A stretch of DNA of 62,408 bases from Thermomicrobiales bacterium (GCA_023957015.1 JAMLHR010000014.1:1-62408), one strand, 5' to 3'; positions 42,835 through 52,425 are shown, numbered from the stretch's first letter. Program-made: numbers and translations. Notes: generated from the sequence alone by a model not told the origin.

Positions 42835-42866
42835 CAACACGGGCAGGATACATCCCGCCCGTGTTG
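42835..42866 (-). terminator. Hairpin after tig
   Basis: Perfect 10-bp arms CAACACGGGC (42835-42844) and GCCCGTGTTG (42857-42866), 12 bases past the tig stop. There is no clear T-tract. A second hairpin, CCCGCGG-atcaa-CCGCGGG, lies at about 42793-42811. Confidence 0.65.
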
Positions 42867-42878
42867 AGCATAGCGAGT

Positions 42879-44294
42879 TTACTCTGCGTCGTCAGCGACC
42901 TCTGCCGCAGCCTCGGCGGACTCTTCGGCAGCAGCTTCCTCGTCAGCAGGCGCCCAGGCATTCAGCACGGCACCCTTGCCCTCGGTCGCGATCTCGATGA
43001 TGCGGTTCGTCAGCTTGCGCTCGAACAGGTCATTCTTCAGCACGTTGCGGAAGTAATCTCCGTTGTAGACCTCGCGCATGCGGCGAGCGCGCTCAACCGC
43101 CTCGGCATCGGCCTCGTCCGGATTCAGATCCGGACCGGCGATGGCGTCGATCTCGGTGTCGACGTCCTCATCGGTGATCTCGATATCCTCGCGCTTGGCG
43201 ATCTCCTGCAGGATCATCGTGTTGCGTAGGCGGCGCTCGGCATCCGGACGAATATCGTCCTTCATCTCATCTTCGGTGCGACCGCCGAACATCAGCATCT
43301 GCTCCCAGGAGATACCCTGGCGCTGCAGATCCTCCTTGCGGTGGCTCAACTGGTGCTCGACCTCTTCCTCGATCATCGCCTCCGGCAGATCGATGGTGGT
43401 GGTCTCGGCAACCGTATCGATGATCTTGTTAAGAACTTCGTTGCGACCATCGCCGGTCTTGCCCTGGTGGATGTCCTCGCGAATTTGCTCGCGCAACTCG
43501 TCCACTGTCTCGACATCGGCGAGTTCCTTGGCGAGCTCATCGGTCAGTTCCGGCAGCTCGCGCTCCTTCACGCCCTGCAGGGTGACACTGTACTTGAGCT
43601 GCTTGCCGCGGATGTTCGGATCGGCGGACTCGTCGTCTTCCTCAAAGAAGAGCTCGAACTCACCGGTCTCTCCCGGTGTCAGGTCCTCAATACGCTCTCG
43701 CAGCTGCTCAAGGAGGTTGGTCTCACCCAGCACCCAAACGGCACCTTCGACCGGCTCCTGGAACTCTTCGTCGCCCTCATGGACGGTGTAATCGATCGTG
43801 ACCTGATCGCCCGCTGTTGGCTTGCGATCCTCCACGTCCTTCCAGGTACCGCGCTGTCGCTGCAGGCGCCCGAGGACCTCCTCGACATCGTCATCAGTGA
43901 CGGCCGCGTCAACGGGATCAACACGGACGGCGGTGTAATCGCCCAGCTCAACCTCCGGATAAACCGGCACAGCCACGACGAATGCGAGCGTCGGCTCGAG
44001 TTCCATGCTGGTCAACTCGGGATCGCCAACCGGGCTGATGTCCTCATCCTTGATCGCCTGCTGATAGAGCTTGTCCATCAGCTTCTCGGCGGCGTCCTGC
44101 GCGAAAACCTCGCGACCGCCATAGAAGCGCTCAACCATATGGCGCGGAGCCTTACCCTTGCGGAAGCCCGGGATCTGGACATTGCGGGCCTGACGGGAGA
44201 TGGCGCTATCAACAGCTTCCTGGAACTCGGCATCGTCAGCGGTGATGGAGAGTTCCAAAATGCTGCCCGGTTTGCGTTCGGTGGTGAGTTTCAC
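42879..44294 (-). CDS. tig: Trigger factor
   Basis: GTG 44294 (VKLTTER) is the likely start, with AAGGAAGGA upstream; the frame to 44351 is unsupported. The 471-residue protein has the ribosome-binding N domain with the signature GFRKGKAPRHMVE, a PPIase (FKBP-like) domain around residues 150-250 (GDQVTIDY...GFELFFEEDD type), and a long helical C domain. The last ~25 residues are an Ala/Glu-rich acidic tail (EEAAAEESAEAAAEVADDAE). It binds nascent chains at the exit tunnel. The gene heads a tig - methyltransferase - clpP - clpX row. Confidence 0.96.
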   Translation of the reverse strand: MKLTTERKPGSILELSITADDAEFQEAVDSAISRQARNVQIPGFRKGKAPRHMVERFYGGREVFAQDAAEKLMDKLYQQAIKDEDISPVGDPELTSMELEPTLAFVVAVPVYPEVELGDYTAVRVDPVDAAVTDDDVEEVLGRLQRQRGTWKDVEDRKPTAGDQVTIDYTVHEGDEEFQEPVEGAVWVLGETNLLEQLRERIEDLTPGETGEFELFFEEDDESADPNIRGKQLKYSVTLQGVKERELPELTDELAKELADVETVDELREQIREDIHQGKTGDGRNEVLNKIIDTVAETTTIDLPEAMIEEEVEHQLSHRKEDLQRQGISWEQMLMFGGRTEDEMKDDIRPDAERRLRNTMILQEIAKREDIEITDEDVDTEIDAIAGPDLNPDEADAEAVERARRMREVYNGDYFRNVLKNDLFERKLTNRIIEIATEGKGAVLNAWAPADEEAAAEESAEAAAEVADDAE

Positions 44295-44838
44295 GCGTGC
44301 GCGTTCCTTCCTTATATACACATTGCCTGGTACGGAGGTACCTGCCCTCATCCAACTTCACGCAGCCGCGCTGCCTGATGGACATATTGAGCGTACCTGC
44401 GGTTGCCCCGATGACCTGGGCCGAACGGGCGCACCGTTCCCTGCAATGAAAGTCCCCCGGAACTCCCGGGAATGCACAACAAAACGACCGTTGTCACGGT
44501 CATGTCATCAGCCGCCAAGTATACCGGATAATCGTGTGCCGATGCAGCCGGAACGCGGATGATTGCGCGTATCGGTCCGGTATGACAGGATTCACGGGTG
44601 AGGATATGATGTCTTCGCACGAACAAAGCGTACGTACATATTGAACAATGGACGTACAGTCTGGTACCTTCCTTGCAGTGGGTTTGATAGCACTGACCGT
44701 ACACCAGTCCGTTCGCCCCAATATCGCCTCGGAAGTGGCTGTTCTGAGGAAATCAAGGCCAGTTGTGCCGTCAGTGGCCACCAACATAGATATCTCACCA
44801 CCACACGCGGGGTGTGGGTCACCAGGAGGGAATGCGGA
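44295..44838. other. Long divergent intergenic region tig / M23 gene
   Basis: About 540 bases without a supported gene. It contains the short hairpin GACCG-ttgtca-CGGTC (near 44490) and a CCCGG/CCGGG stem (near 44456). The frame of the M23 gene stays open upstream through part of this stretch, but there the codon use and composition look non-coding. Confidence 0.45.
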
Positions 44839-46422
44839 GTGTTTACCGCAAGGAAGTCATCAACAATCGCCGCCAGAGCCCGAATGCTCGCGCTCGCCGC
44901 CACACTCACGCTCGCCTCTCTGTTGCCAGTGGTCGGATCGGTCTATGCCGATTCCGGTTCGCAGACCTCCACGGAGACGAACCAGACGGCCCTCGTCGCC
45001 GAGCAGGCCTTCGATGTCGATCCTGCCGATGGGCTGGATAACATCACCGCGATCGTGGTTGCACCCGTTAACGATGCACCGTTGCTGGCGGAGCCGAAGG
45101 TGGATGCCGAGGTCGTGGAACCGGTCGAGCATGGTACCGAGGTCCTCTTGCTCATCGATATCAAGGATACGGTGACAACCTCCGATGGCTCGCGCTTCTG
45201 GCCGGTCGATGTTGGTGGTTCCACCGGCTGGATGAACGGTCGATCACTGATGTCGCCAGAGGATTTCGCCAGCTACCAGGCCGTGTCTGACGGTACCGCT
45301 GGCACCACATCGTCATCCACCACCACGACGACAACCACCCGGGCAGCATTCGACTTCGTCGGTGAACTGATTGGCGCCCAGGCGCAGGTGGATGCCGATG
45401 GTGAGGGTCTCAAGATGCGGGCCGAGCCTTCCGCCGATGCCGAGGTTGTCATGAGCCTCTCCGAAGGCACGATTGTCGATCTTCGGATCGCGGACGTGGA
45501 CACGGTCTACGATGCCGCCGGTACGCGCTGGTGGCCGGTTTCCTATGACGGTTACAACGGTTGGGTGAGCGGATTCTACCTGGTCGCGCCGGGCACATCC
45601 GGTCAGTCCACCTCCGCTACCGACACTCCGGTTCTGGACGGCGATTACACCTATATCCCTGGCGATTGGGCGGTGATTCGCACCGCCGATGAGGGTCGCA
45701 CGAATCTCTACGCCGATGCCAGCACGTCCTCGGGTATCAATGGCACCGCACCGCACATGGCGCTGGTGGAAGTGATCGCCCAGGCTCCGGGTGGATGGTA
45801 CGAGGTCCGGTGGGATACCGTGCAGGGCTTCGTTCCCGGCGATCTTCTCACTGCAGGCACGGCACCGCGTCGCGCCCAGACCGATGTTGATCCCGCTCCG
45901 ACACCAACGCCAGCACCGGTTTCGACCGAGACGGTTGAAGCGGAGGAACCTGCCTCAGAGTCGAATGAAGCAGTGACCACGAATGGCAATGTCTCCGAGA
46001 AGGGATTCATCCTGCCGCTTGAGACATTCCGCTTCACCCAGGATTACGGTTGCAGCAATCTCGGTTTCTACTCCTACGATCCCAACTGGGGTTGCTCGGT
46101 GCACGATGGCGTCGATCTCGCCGCCGCCCAGGGGACACCGATCCTCGCCGTCGCCGATGGCACCGTGGTCGTCTCCGGTTGGTGTAACTGCGGACTCGGC
46201 TACTACGTCGAGATCGATCACGGCAACGGTGTGCATACGATCTACGGTCACCAGGTGGCGCAGCCGCCGGTTGCGGTAGGCGATGAGGTCGTTCAGGGAC
46301 AGCAGATCGGGGCCGTGGGGAGTACGGGGCTGAGCACCGGTCCACACGTCCATTTCATGGTGCGAGTGGATGGCGTCTCCCAGGATCCGAAACTCTGGCT
46401 TCCACCTATCAAATCGAACTAG
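44839..46422 (+). CDS. Secreted SH3b-repeat M23 endopeptidase
   Basis: GTG 44839 has AGGAGGG 8 bases upstream and gives a good signal peptide (basic VFTARKSSTIAARAR, hydrophobic core about 16-34, cleavage near VYADS). The 527-residue protein then has three SH3b-like domains (about 65-140, 185-255 and 275-335; each ends in a G-W/F-V/M-.-G pattern such as STGWMNGRSL), Thr- and Pro-rich linkers, and a C-terminal M23 lysostaphin-type peptidase with HDGVD and GPHVHF zinc motifs. It should cut peptide bridges of the cell wall or a surface polymer. It is followed by a strong terminator. Confidence 0.9.
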   Translation: MFTARKSSTIAARARMLALAATLTLASLLPVVGSVYADSGSQTSTETNQTALVAEQAFDVDPADGLDNITAIVVAPVNDAPLLAEPKVDAEVVEPVEHGTEVLLLIDIKDTVTTSDGSRFWPVDVGGSTGWMNGRSLMSPEDFASYQAVSDGTAGTTSSSTTTTTTTRAAFDFVGELIGAQAQVDADGEGLKMRAEPSADAEVVMSLSEGTIVDLRIADVDTVYDAAGTRWWPVSYDGYNGWVSGFYLVAPGTSGQSTSATDTPVLDGDYTYIPGDWAVIRTADEGRTNLYADASTSSGINGTAPHMALVEVIAQAPGGWYEVRWDTVQGFVPGDLLTAGTAPRRAQTDVDPAPTPTPAPVSTETVEAEEPASESNEAVTTNGNVSEKGFILPLETFRFTQDYGCSNLGFYSYDPNWGCSVHDGVDLAAAQGTPILAVADGTVVVSGWCNCGLGYYVEIDHGNGVHTIYGHQVAQPPVAVGDEVVQGQQIGAVGSTGLSTGPHVHFMVRVDGVSQDPKLWLPPIKSN

Positions 46423-46428
46423 TAAGCG

Positions 46429-46457
46429 AAGGGAGGGCGAAAGAGCCCTCCCTTTCC
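46429..46457 (+). terminator. Intrinsic terminator after the M23 gene
   Basis: Perfect 10-bp stem AAGGGAGGGC (46429-46438) with GCCCTCCCTT (46445-46454), loop GAAAGA, then T's. Confidence 0.88.
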
Positions 46458-46541
46458 GGTTAACCCCACTTCGGGAATGCCGGAATACGACCATGGTGGA
46501 GAGCTGATCGGATCGTCATACTGGTAGCAGGAGGAACGCGC

Positions 46542-47981
46542 ATGCCGCGCCAGCAACCGGTGCTCGATGACTATCAGTACGATGATCCCTGGCAGGACGA
46601 GGAACTTCTGCCCCAGGATCGGCAGATTGCCCGCAATCCTGCCTTTGGATCGCTTGATGCCAGCCTGCAACAGAAGCTGGAGAATACCGATTGGCTTTGG
46701 CCACTGTTGCAGCGAATGCCCGGTGTGCGGAGCTGGCGTATCCTCAGCGATACCGTTTTCTGCCTCACCAGTTTCCCGATCGGTCTGGCCTTCTTCATCG
46801 TCGCCATCGTCGGTATGTCGGTGGGCTTCCCGCTCTCCTTCATCGGCGTCGGTATCGCGATTCTGGCCTGGACGTTCGCGCTCATGCTCTGGGGTGCCCA
46901 GATCGAGCGCAGTCGGCTTGTTGCCTTCCTCGATCTCAACATCTCCCAACACCATCCGTGGGATAGCACCAACGGCAATATCGTCAAACGTACCTGGCAG
47001 GTGATTCGTACGCCGCAGGTCTGGCGCGATTTCCTCTATATGGCGTTACTGTTCCCCATCGGTATGATCGAACTCGGTATCGTTGTGTGGCCGCTGCGAT
47101 TTATCTGGGCCCCGATCTTTTACTTCATCTTCGGGGGAGAGCAGGGGGTGATCTGGGGGATCCAGGTCACGAATCCGCTGATTGCCCTGGTCGTGCTGGC
47201 AATGGGTGTGATGTTGGCGGTACCGGTCGCCGCGCTGGTGCATTTGGCCACCAGGCTTCACGGACAACTGGCGCTGATTCTCCTGGGTACCAGGGAAGAG
47301 GATGTGCTCACCGAGCGCGTCGAGGAGCTGACCGAGAGTCGCTCCGCGGTGATGCGTGCCATGCACCTCGAACGTCGCCGCATCGAACGCGATCTTCACG
47401 ATGGTGCCCAGCAGCAGTTGGTCGCGTTGGCGATGGATCTCGGTCGCGCCCGGGAGAAGATGGAGTCCGATCCCGAAGGCGCGCGTGAGTTGATCGAGGA
47501 ATCGCACGAGCGTGCCAAGCGGGCGATGACCGAGATGCGGGAACTCGTGCGGGGTATCCACCCGGCTGTGCTGACCGATCGCGGTCTGGATGCCGCCGTC
47601 TCCGCCGCCGCGGCGCGGTCGCCAGTCCCCGTCGATGTCGCCGTCCATCTCCACGAGCGCTTGCCGGAGGAGGTTGAAGGCACCGCCTACTTTGTGGTGG
47701 TGGAGGCACTTACCAACGTATCCAAGCATTCCGGCGCAAGTCGGGCGCGGGTGAGTATCCAGCGCGATGGTAATTGGCTTAGAATCACGGTGACAGATAA
47801 CGGGCGTGGTGGCGCTGATCCCGAGCGAGGAACCGGTATGCGGGGCCTGCGGGATCGGATCTACGCGCTCGAAGGAACGTTCGCCTTCATCAGTCCACCT
47901 GGTCAGGGAACGCGTATCATCGTGGAGATTCCATGCGAGCCGTCATTGCTGAAGATTCCGTCGTCCTCCGCGAAGGACTGA
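46542..47981 (+). CDS. NarL-type sensor histidine kinase
   Basis: A 479-residue membrane kinase. The N-terminal half has about four hydrophobic segments (about 75-95, 100-125, 165-195, 210-240) separated by short loops, fitting a small 'sensor' membrane domain. The HisKA_3 dimerisation helix carries the phospho-acceptor His near 286 in ERRRIERDLHDGAQQQLVA. HATPase_c has ALTNVSKHS and DNGRGG..PERGTGMRGL. It overlaps the response regulator gene by 49 bases and would phosphorylate it. The signal may be membrane-related. Confidence 0.92.
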   Translation: MPRQQPVLDDYQYDDPWQDEELLPQDRQIARNPAFGSLDASLQQKLENTDWLWPLLQRMPGVRSWRILSDTVFCLTSFPIGLAFFIVAIVGMSVGFPLSFIGVGIAILAWTFALMLWGAQIERSRLVAFLDLNISQHHPWDSTNGNIVKRTWQVIRTPQVWRDFLYMALLFPIGMIELGIVVWPLRFIWAPIFYFIFGGEQGVIWGIQVTNPLIALVVLAMGVMLAVPVAALVHLATRLHGQLALILLGTREEDVLTERVEELTESRSAVMRAMHLERRRIERDLHDGAQQQLVALAMDLGRAREKMESDPEGARELIEESHERAKRAMTEMRELVRGIHPAVLTDRGLDAAVSAAAARSPVPVDVAVHLHERLPEEVEGTAYFVVVEALTNVSKHSGASRARVSIQRDGNWLRITVTDNGRGGADPERGTGMRGLRDRIYALEGTFAFISPPGQGTRIIVEIPCEPSLLKIPSSSAKD

Positions 47982-48595
47982 TTCGCCTCCTGGAAGAGCA
48001 GGGTTTCGAGATCGTTGCCGCCGTTGATAACGGCGACGATTTGATCACCGCCGTCCATCAACACAAGCCGGATATCTCCATTGTCGATGTACGCATGCCT
48101 CCGAGTTTTCGTGATGAGGGGCTCCGTGCCGCCGTTGCGCTGCGACGCGATATCGCCAACACACCCATTCTCGTATTCAGTCAGTACGTGGAGGAGCGGT
48201 ATGCCGCCGAGCTGATCGAGAGCGGCACCAATGGTGTTGGCTACCTCCTCAAGGATCGCGTTGCCGATGTGCGGGATTTCATTCGCGCGGTGAAGCAGGT
48301 GGCCAATGGTGGCACTGTGCTCGATCCCGAGGTCGTCACCCAGCTGGTGACCAGGCGTCGCACCGATAACCGCCTTGATGCGCTGACACCGCGCGAGCAC
48401 GAAGTGCTGGCGCTGATGGCCGAAGGCAAGACCAATGCTGCGATTGCCGATCAGATCTTCGTCAGCGAGGGGACGGTGGAGAAGCACATTCGCGGTATCT
48501 TCCAGAAGCTCGAACTCGAGGACGCCGAGACAATGCACCGCCGCGTTCTGGCGGTGCTTACCTTCCTCCGTCTCGGCGAGGAAGAGCGTCTGTAG
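47933..48595 (+). CDS. NarL/LuxR-family response regulator
   Basis: A 220-residue protein. The receiver domain has ED (7-8), phospho-acceptor D52 in IVDVRMPP and a conserved K in YLLKDRV. A LuxR-type helix-turn-helix begins LTPREHEVLALMAEGKTN and ends VEKHIRGIFQKL. It overlaps the kinase gene in another frame by 49 bases, an unusually long overlap that enforces coupled synthesis. Its targets are unknown; the M23 peptidase and surface-protein genes on either side are candidates. Confidence 0.93.
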   Translation: MRAVIAEDSVVLREGLIRLLEEQGFEIVAAVDNGDDLITAVHQHKPDISIVDVRMPPSFRDEGLRAAVALRRDIANTPILVFSQYVEERYAAELIESGTNGVGYLLKDRVADVRDFIRAVKQVANGGTVLDPEVVTQLVTRRRTDNRLDALTPREHEVLALMAEGKTNAAIADQIFVSEGTVEKHIRGIFQKLELEDAETMHRRVLAVLTFLRLGEEERL

Positions 48596-48611
48596 AGCGC
48601 TGATACGAACC

Positions 48612-49009
48612 CATCTATACCGAGAAAATAGGCGGAGGTATCGGGGTAGGTATCGGCGACCCGGCTGCGGGAGCGCCGCAGGATGCTTCCTGTCACGACC
48701 GATGTGCCCTCGTCATTCAGAGCGCCTCTGGCGCGAAGAATCACCGTGCGAGGGCTCGCTTCGCTGCTCGGCTACGCCTCGGCCACCTTCGGTAGCCGAC
48801 TGCCGTAGGCAGAATGGACAAGGTCAGCCAGCCGCAATACTTTCGGGCGAAATGCGATCAAGCCGCCTGCGGCGGTGCGCTCCGCGCGGAGACTCCACGG
48901 CGCTCCGCGCCTCTGAGTGACAGTGCCGCTTTGGTCCTTCGCGGAAGTATTATCACAACCCTTCAGATCATCAAATCACAAGGTGAAACCGTTTTCCCGG
49001 TACGGATGG
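48612..49009. mobile_element. Intact MITE-like element, 398 bp (copy 3)
   Basis: Flanked by a perfect 9-bp direct duplication ATACGAACC (48603-48611 and 49010-49018). The ends CATCTATACCGAGAAAATAGG (from 48612) and the complement of CCGTTTTCCCGGTACGGATGG (to 49009) form imperfect inverted repeats. It lies inverted relative to copy 2 and carries the same interior hairpins, including GCCGCCTGCGGCGG and CTGCCGTAGGCAG. No gene lies inside. It shows the uninterrupted site into which IS3 jumped in copy 2. Confidence 0.9.
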
Positions 49010-49118
49010 ATACGAACCGTACAGATCCTGAATTGCGCTCAATCGGCGCTCTCAGGCCGAATAACGGGCCTCCAGACCCTGGTTTGGCATCCCTTCACAT
49101 TTTACACTTGCAAATTTG

Positions 49119-49133
49119 TCTCTCTCTCTCTCT
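49119..49133. repeat. TC dinucleotide repeat
   Basis: Seven TC units plus T, about 100 bases before the secreted repeat-protein gene. Changes in its length could alter promoter spacing. Confidence 0.7.
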
Positions 49134-49237
49134 AAACTTTCCTCCAATGGGGGACATCAGAGTTATGGCGATTGCGGCTACACGTAGGCGTGGCTAATGC
49201 CCAGCTGTTGTTCGTGGGGAATGGAGAGGTGATCAAG

Positions 49238-50497
49238 GTGCCGATGCACACGCTATCTGCAGCCAGGCGACTCGGGATAATGATCACGCTGATCGCGATG
49301 CTCGCCTTCGGTACGGTGGCGAGCTACGCCCAGGCGGAAGACTACGCCACACCAGTCGGTGACGCGCCCGTCGAGGAATCCACCGATACCTCCGTTGACG
49401 GACCAGTCGACGAAACCCCTGATACACCTGTTGAGGAACCAGTCGACGACTCCACCGATACACCCGTTGACGAAGAGCTCGAGAATTCCACCGACGACTC
49501 CACCGATGCACCCGGCGACGGAACCGACAATCCACCGGTGGAGGAACCAATCGAGAATACAGTCGCTACGCCCACCGGTGTGCCCGATGGTGAGTCCATC
49601 GGAACACCCGCTGTTGAAGCGCCGATCCCGCCCAGCATTCATTGGAGTCAGCCCAATCCCATCACCTGTCGCCTCCTGGCCGGTCATCCGGAAGCGCTCG
49701 ATCTCAACGCCACCGCCACCTACCTTTGCACCGCGAATATCACCACAGAGATCACCGGCGATCCCCCGGCCGATACCGCCATCATCTGGACACTTCAGGC
49801 TACCTACAGCGGCGATGCTGTCAGCATCACCCTCCCGGATACATCCACAGCCGAGATCCTGCCGCCGGACGTCGCGCCAGACGGTATCGATGCCCGCCTG
49901 CGAGCACGGGTGCCATTCGCACAATCGGAGGTGACCTTCGATGTGCACGTCACCCGCACCACCTGCACCGTTAACGATGCGATGCTGACGCTCACCGCCG
50001 AACCAACGTTCGTGGCAGATGGCGTTAGCGTGATTCGCACCGATATCCCGACCGATACACCGTTCGTACTCACCACTTCTGCGGCAGTCAACGGACAACC
50101 CGAGATCAGCTTCGCTGGTCCGATCACGTTTGAGGCGCTCTCCGCCACCTCCACCGGTCTGGATTCCCAGGTGTCCCGGGGAACCGCCACCATCGTGGTC
50201 ACGGGGAACTGGAATCCGTGTGCTGATTACACGCTCTACCTCACGGGCAGCATGCAACTTCCCGAATTCACCTCGGCCACCCTGCGGGTTGTGGCTGTTA
50301 TCAATGAGTCCATTCCCGGAGGTGCCTGTGTCCTCGCCACTGGCTGTGCGCTTGCCGCACTGCCAGCGTCTGGAGATGCCGCAACTCCACTGCAGTTCAC
50401 CGTGCAACTGGAGGTCGAATTCGATGGCTTCATGCTGCCCGGTGACTATGGAATGACCGTGACCGCCGGAACGGAAGCCGTTCAGGCTCAACCCTGA
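49238..50497 (+). CDS. Secreted protein with acidic Thr/Pro repeat region
   Basis: GTG 49238 is chosen: GGAGAGG lies 8 bases upstream. The 419-residue protein has a signal peptide (basic AARRLG, hydrophobic IMITLIAMLAFGTVASYA, cleavage near AQA). A low-complexity segment follows (about residues 35-110) made of imperfect units such as EEPVDDSTDTPVD. The C-terminal ~300 residues are Thr/Ala-rich and beta-sheet-like, with regularly placed cysteines (CRL, YLC, TTC, NPC, GACVLATGCA). It may be a surface stalk with an adhesive domain. No family recognised. Confidence 0.7.
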   Translation: MPMHTLSAARRLGIMITLIAMLAFGTVASYAQAEDYATPVGDAPVEESTDTSVDGPVDETPDTPVEEPVDDSTDTPVDEELENSTDDSTDAPGDGTDNPPVEEPIENTVATPTGVPDGESIGTPAVEAPIPPSIHWSQPNPITCRLLAGHPEALDLNATATYLCTANITTEITGDPPADTAIIWTLQATYSGDAVSITLPDTSTAEILPPDVAPDGIDARLRARVPFAQSEVTFDVHVTRTTCTVNDAMLTLTAEPTFVADGVSVIRTDIPTDTPFVLTTSAAVNGQPEISFAGPITFEALSATSTGLDSQVSRGTATIVVTGNWNPCADYTLYLTGSMQLPEFTSATLRVVAVINESIPGGACVLATGCALAALPASGDAATPLQFTVQLEVEFDGFMLPGDYGMTVTAGTEAVQAQP

Positions 50498-50713
50498 CGG
50501 GAAGCGGTAGCAGGAAAGGAGTGGCGCGAAGGGGAGATGAACGATAGCGCTGTGGCATCACAGCAGAAACACGGCGACCTCGCCGGAAGGACGAGGCCGC
50601 GCTTGTCAGCGTCGTGGTGATTCTTGGGGAAGCAGTCACGACACCGTAGCGTGAGTATTGCAGATATCGGTAACGGTATCGCGTCCTCGCGACATAATGA
50701 GGAGATTTCTAAC

Positions 50714-51430
50714 ATGAATCTCAAGAAGACAGTTCTGTCTTTGATGGCGGCAGGCACCCTGTTGATGGGTGGTCTGAGTGCTACAGCAGCACCCGTTGAT
50801 CCGACAAGTAGCGACCAGGCTGAAGGCAAGGTCAAGGTAACGCCCACAGGCGGTGAGTTCAACGCTCAATTTTGCAACGACACAACAACCATAGCACCGA
50901 ATGCGGGCGATTTTGTCATAACAAGTGGAGATGTAGATTTCGGCGAGGCAGAGGTCTCTTTGGCTTCAGGAGACACCGTGACGGGACAGATTGGTATCTG
51001 CTATACGGATACCGCCTATGATCGCGGAGCTTTCAAGACCTCAATGTCTGCCGGTAACTTCACCAATGGAAGTGGTGGCACGATCGGCAAGGCCAATCTG
51101 AAGCCCTCTGGTGTGCATAACGTACTCCAAGGCCGATGGTCAAGTCAGGGAGTTCCTGTAGGTGACATTGGCGCCAACAACGGTAATAACGTCAATCCAA
51201 ACGCAGGCAACAGCCCACTCCCATGGGTCGGTGGCAACTTCTCCTCCGCTTCGTTGGATGTTGGATTCGGCTACAAAGGCGATGGCACTGCGGGCGTGCA
51301 TACCGTGTTGAACATGTGGATTCCGGGATCTATGGCACTTATCGATCTCGAGCTTAACGTTCCAGCTGGAACACCAGGTGGTGATTACACGAACGAGTTC
51401 ACGCTGACGGTCGCACCAGTTGGTCCGTAA
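50714..51430 (+). CDS. WxL-like exported surface protein 1
   Basis: ATG 50714 is preceded by GAGGAGA. The 238-residue protein has a signal peptide (NLKKTVLSLMAAGTLLMGG, cleavage near ATAAPVD). The mature start VDPTSSDQAEGKVKV resembles the start of WxL-domain proteins, and the end YTNEFTLTVAPVGP resembles the second WxL motif (Y...W.L..AP) with Phe for Trp. Two cysteines (QFC and GICYTDT) are conserved in its neighbour. In Firmicutes, WxL proteins bind peptidoglycan non-covalently. The family link is by pattern and neighbourhood and needs a profile search. Confidence 0.65.
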   Translation: MNLKKTVLSLMAAGTLLMGGLSATAAPVDPTSSDQAEGKVKVTPTGGEFNAQFCNDTTTIAPNAGDFVITSGDVDFGEAEVSLASGDTVTGQIGICYTDTAYDRGAFKTSMSAGNFTNGSGGTIGKANLKPSGVHNVLQGRWSSQGVPVGDIGANNGNNVNPNAGNSPLPWVGGNFSSASLDVGFGYKGDGTAGVHTVLNMWIPGSMALIDLELNVPAGTPGGDYTNEFTLTVAPVGP

Positions 51431-51446
51431 GGAACGGAGCATGAGC

Positions 51447-51470
51447 CTATCCTCTGCCGGATAGAGTTTT
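51447..51470 (+). terminator. Weak terminator between WxL-like genes
   Basis: CTATCC-tctgcc-GGATAG (51447-51464), then AGTTTT. The stem is only 6 bp, so read-through is likely. Confidence 0.5.
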
Positions 51471-51578
51471 AGCGTCTGGAAAACAGGAGCGAGTAACGTT
51501 GAGGCAGTCGTCGGGCAGTAAACTCGATGACTGCCCGATGCTCCAGTGGCTCATGCGCGGCGTATGAGGAGATTACAT

Positions 51579-52283
51579 ATGGATATCAGGAGAACGGTGG
51601 CGTCGTTCTGGACTGTCGCAATCCTGTTAACGCTGGGATTCAGTGGTGCTGTCGCCGCTCCAGTCGATCCAACAAGCAGCGATACATCAAACGGCAAAGT
51701 GACCATTCTCTCGGGTGGCACCTTCAATGCCGAGTTCTGTGGGCAGACATCCCCTTCGGGCGATGGTCAAGACTTTGTCTTTGATAGCAAGGATATCGAG
51801 TTCTCTGATGCGACGGTGTCGCTCTCACAGGGCTATACCTCCGAGGGCGTAATGGTCATATGCTACACAGACACGGCACTCGAGCGTGGCGCTTTTACAA
51901 CGTCCATGTCGGCATCCAACTTTACCAATGACGATGGTGCTGTGATTAGTAGTACCAATCTTCATCCTGTCGGACTCGTTGGCCCTATTCAAGGCCGAAC
52001 GTCGACTGCTGTCCCAACCGTGGGGGATATTCACGCGTGGGATGGCGTGAGTATTAGCACTACGCATCCTGGTGACTTTGTCGTCTGGCAAGGGGGGGAT
52101 CTATCGATCTCTCAGCAAGTTGGATACGGTCTTGAAGGCGATGGTACTGCTGCTGTCCTTGGCGGCTTGTTCCTACCTGGAGCGTTTGCGCCGATTTTCC
52201 TGGAATTGGATATCCCCGCCGGTACACCGGGTGGTACGTATACCACGGAGTTCACGCTAACCGTTGCGCCCGTTGGTCCGTAG
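51579..52283 (+). CDS. WxL-like exported surface protein 2 (paralogue)
   Basis: ATG 51579 follows GAGGAGA. The 234-residue protein is a tandem paralogue of the gene before it: signal peptide, AAPVDPTSSDTSNGKVTI, then FNAEFCGQT, VICYTDTALERGAFTTSMSASNFTN, and an identical closing pattern FTLTVAPVGP. It differs most in the central loops, as expected for surface-exposed parts. It is probably a cell-surface or matrix protein working with the DUF916-like protein that follows. Confidence 0.65.
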   Translation: MDIRRTVASFWTVAILLTLGFSGAVAAPVDPTSSDTSNGKVTILSGGTFNAEFCGQTSPSGDGQDFVFDSKDIEFSDATVSLSQGYTSEGVMVICYTDTALERGAFTTSMSASNFTNDDGAVISSTNLHPVGLVGPIQGRTSTAVPTVGDIHAWDGVSISTTHPGDFVVWQGGDLSISQQVGYGLEGDGTAAVLGGLFLPGAFAPIFLELDIPAGTPGGTYTTEFTLTVAPVGP

Positions 52284-52425
52284 CCAAAACCTCGGTTGAG
52301 CAGAATCGTTAACAGGATTCAGAGTTAATCTGGACGCAGTCGCCGATTTCTCGCTAGATCGGCGATTGCCATCCAGGCAAGCGCTCAGGGGTCGACATGA
52401 CGCACAACATGGAAAGTCTGGAAGT

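Noticed and set aside
49253..50491. Minus-strand frame of 412 codons opposite the secreted repeat protein
   Set aside because: It is Gly/Arg/His-rich with no ribosome site. The plus-strand gene has a signal peptide and ribosome site and its neighbours run in the same direction.
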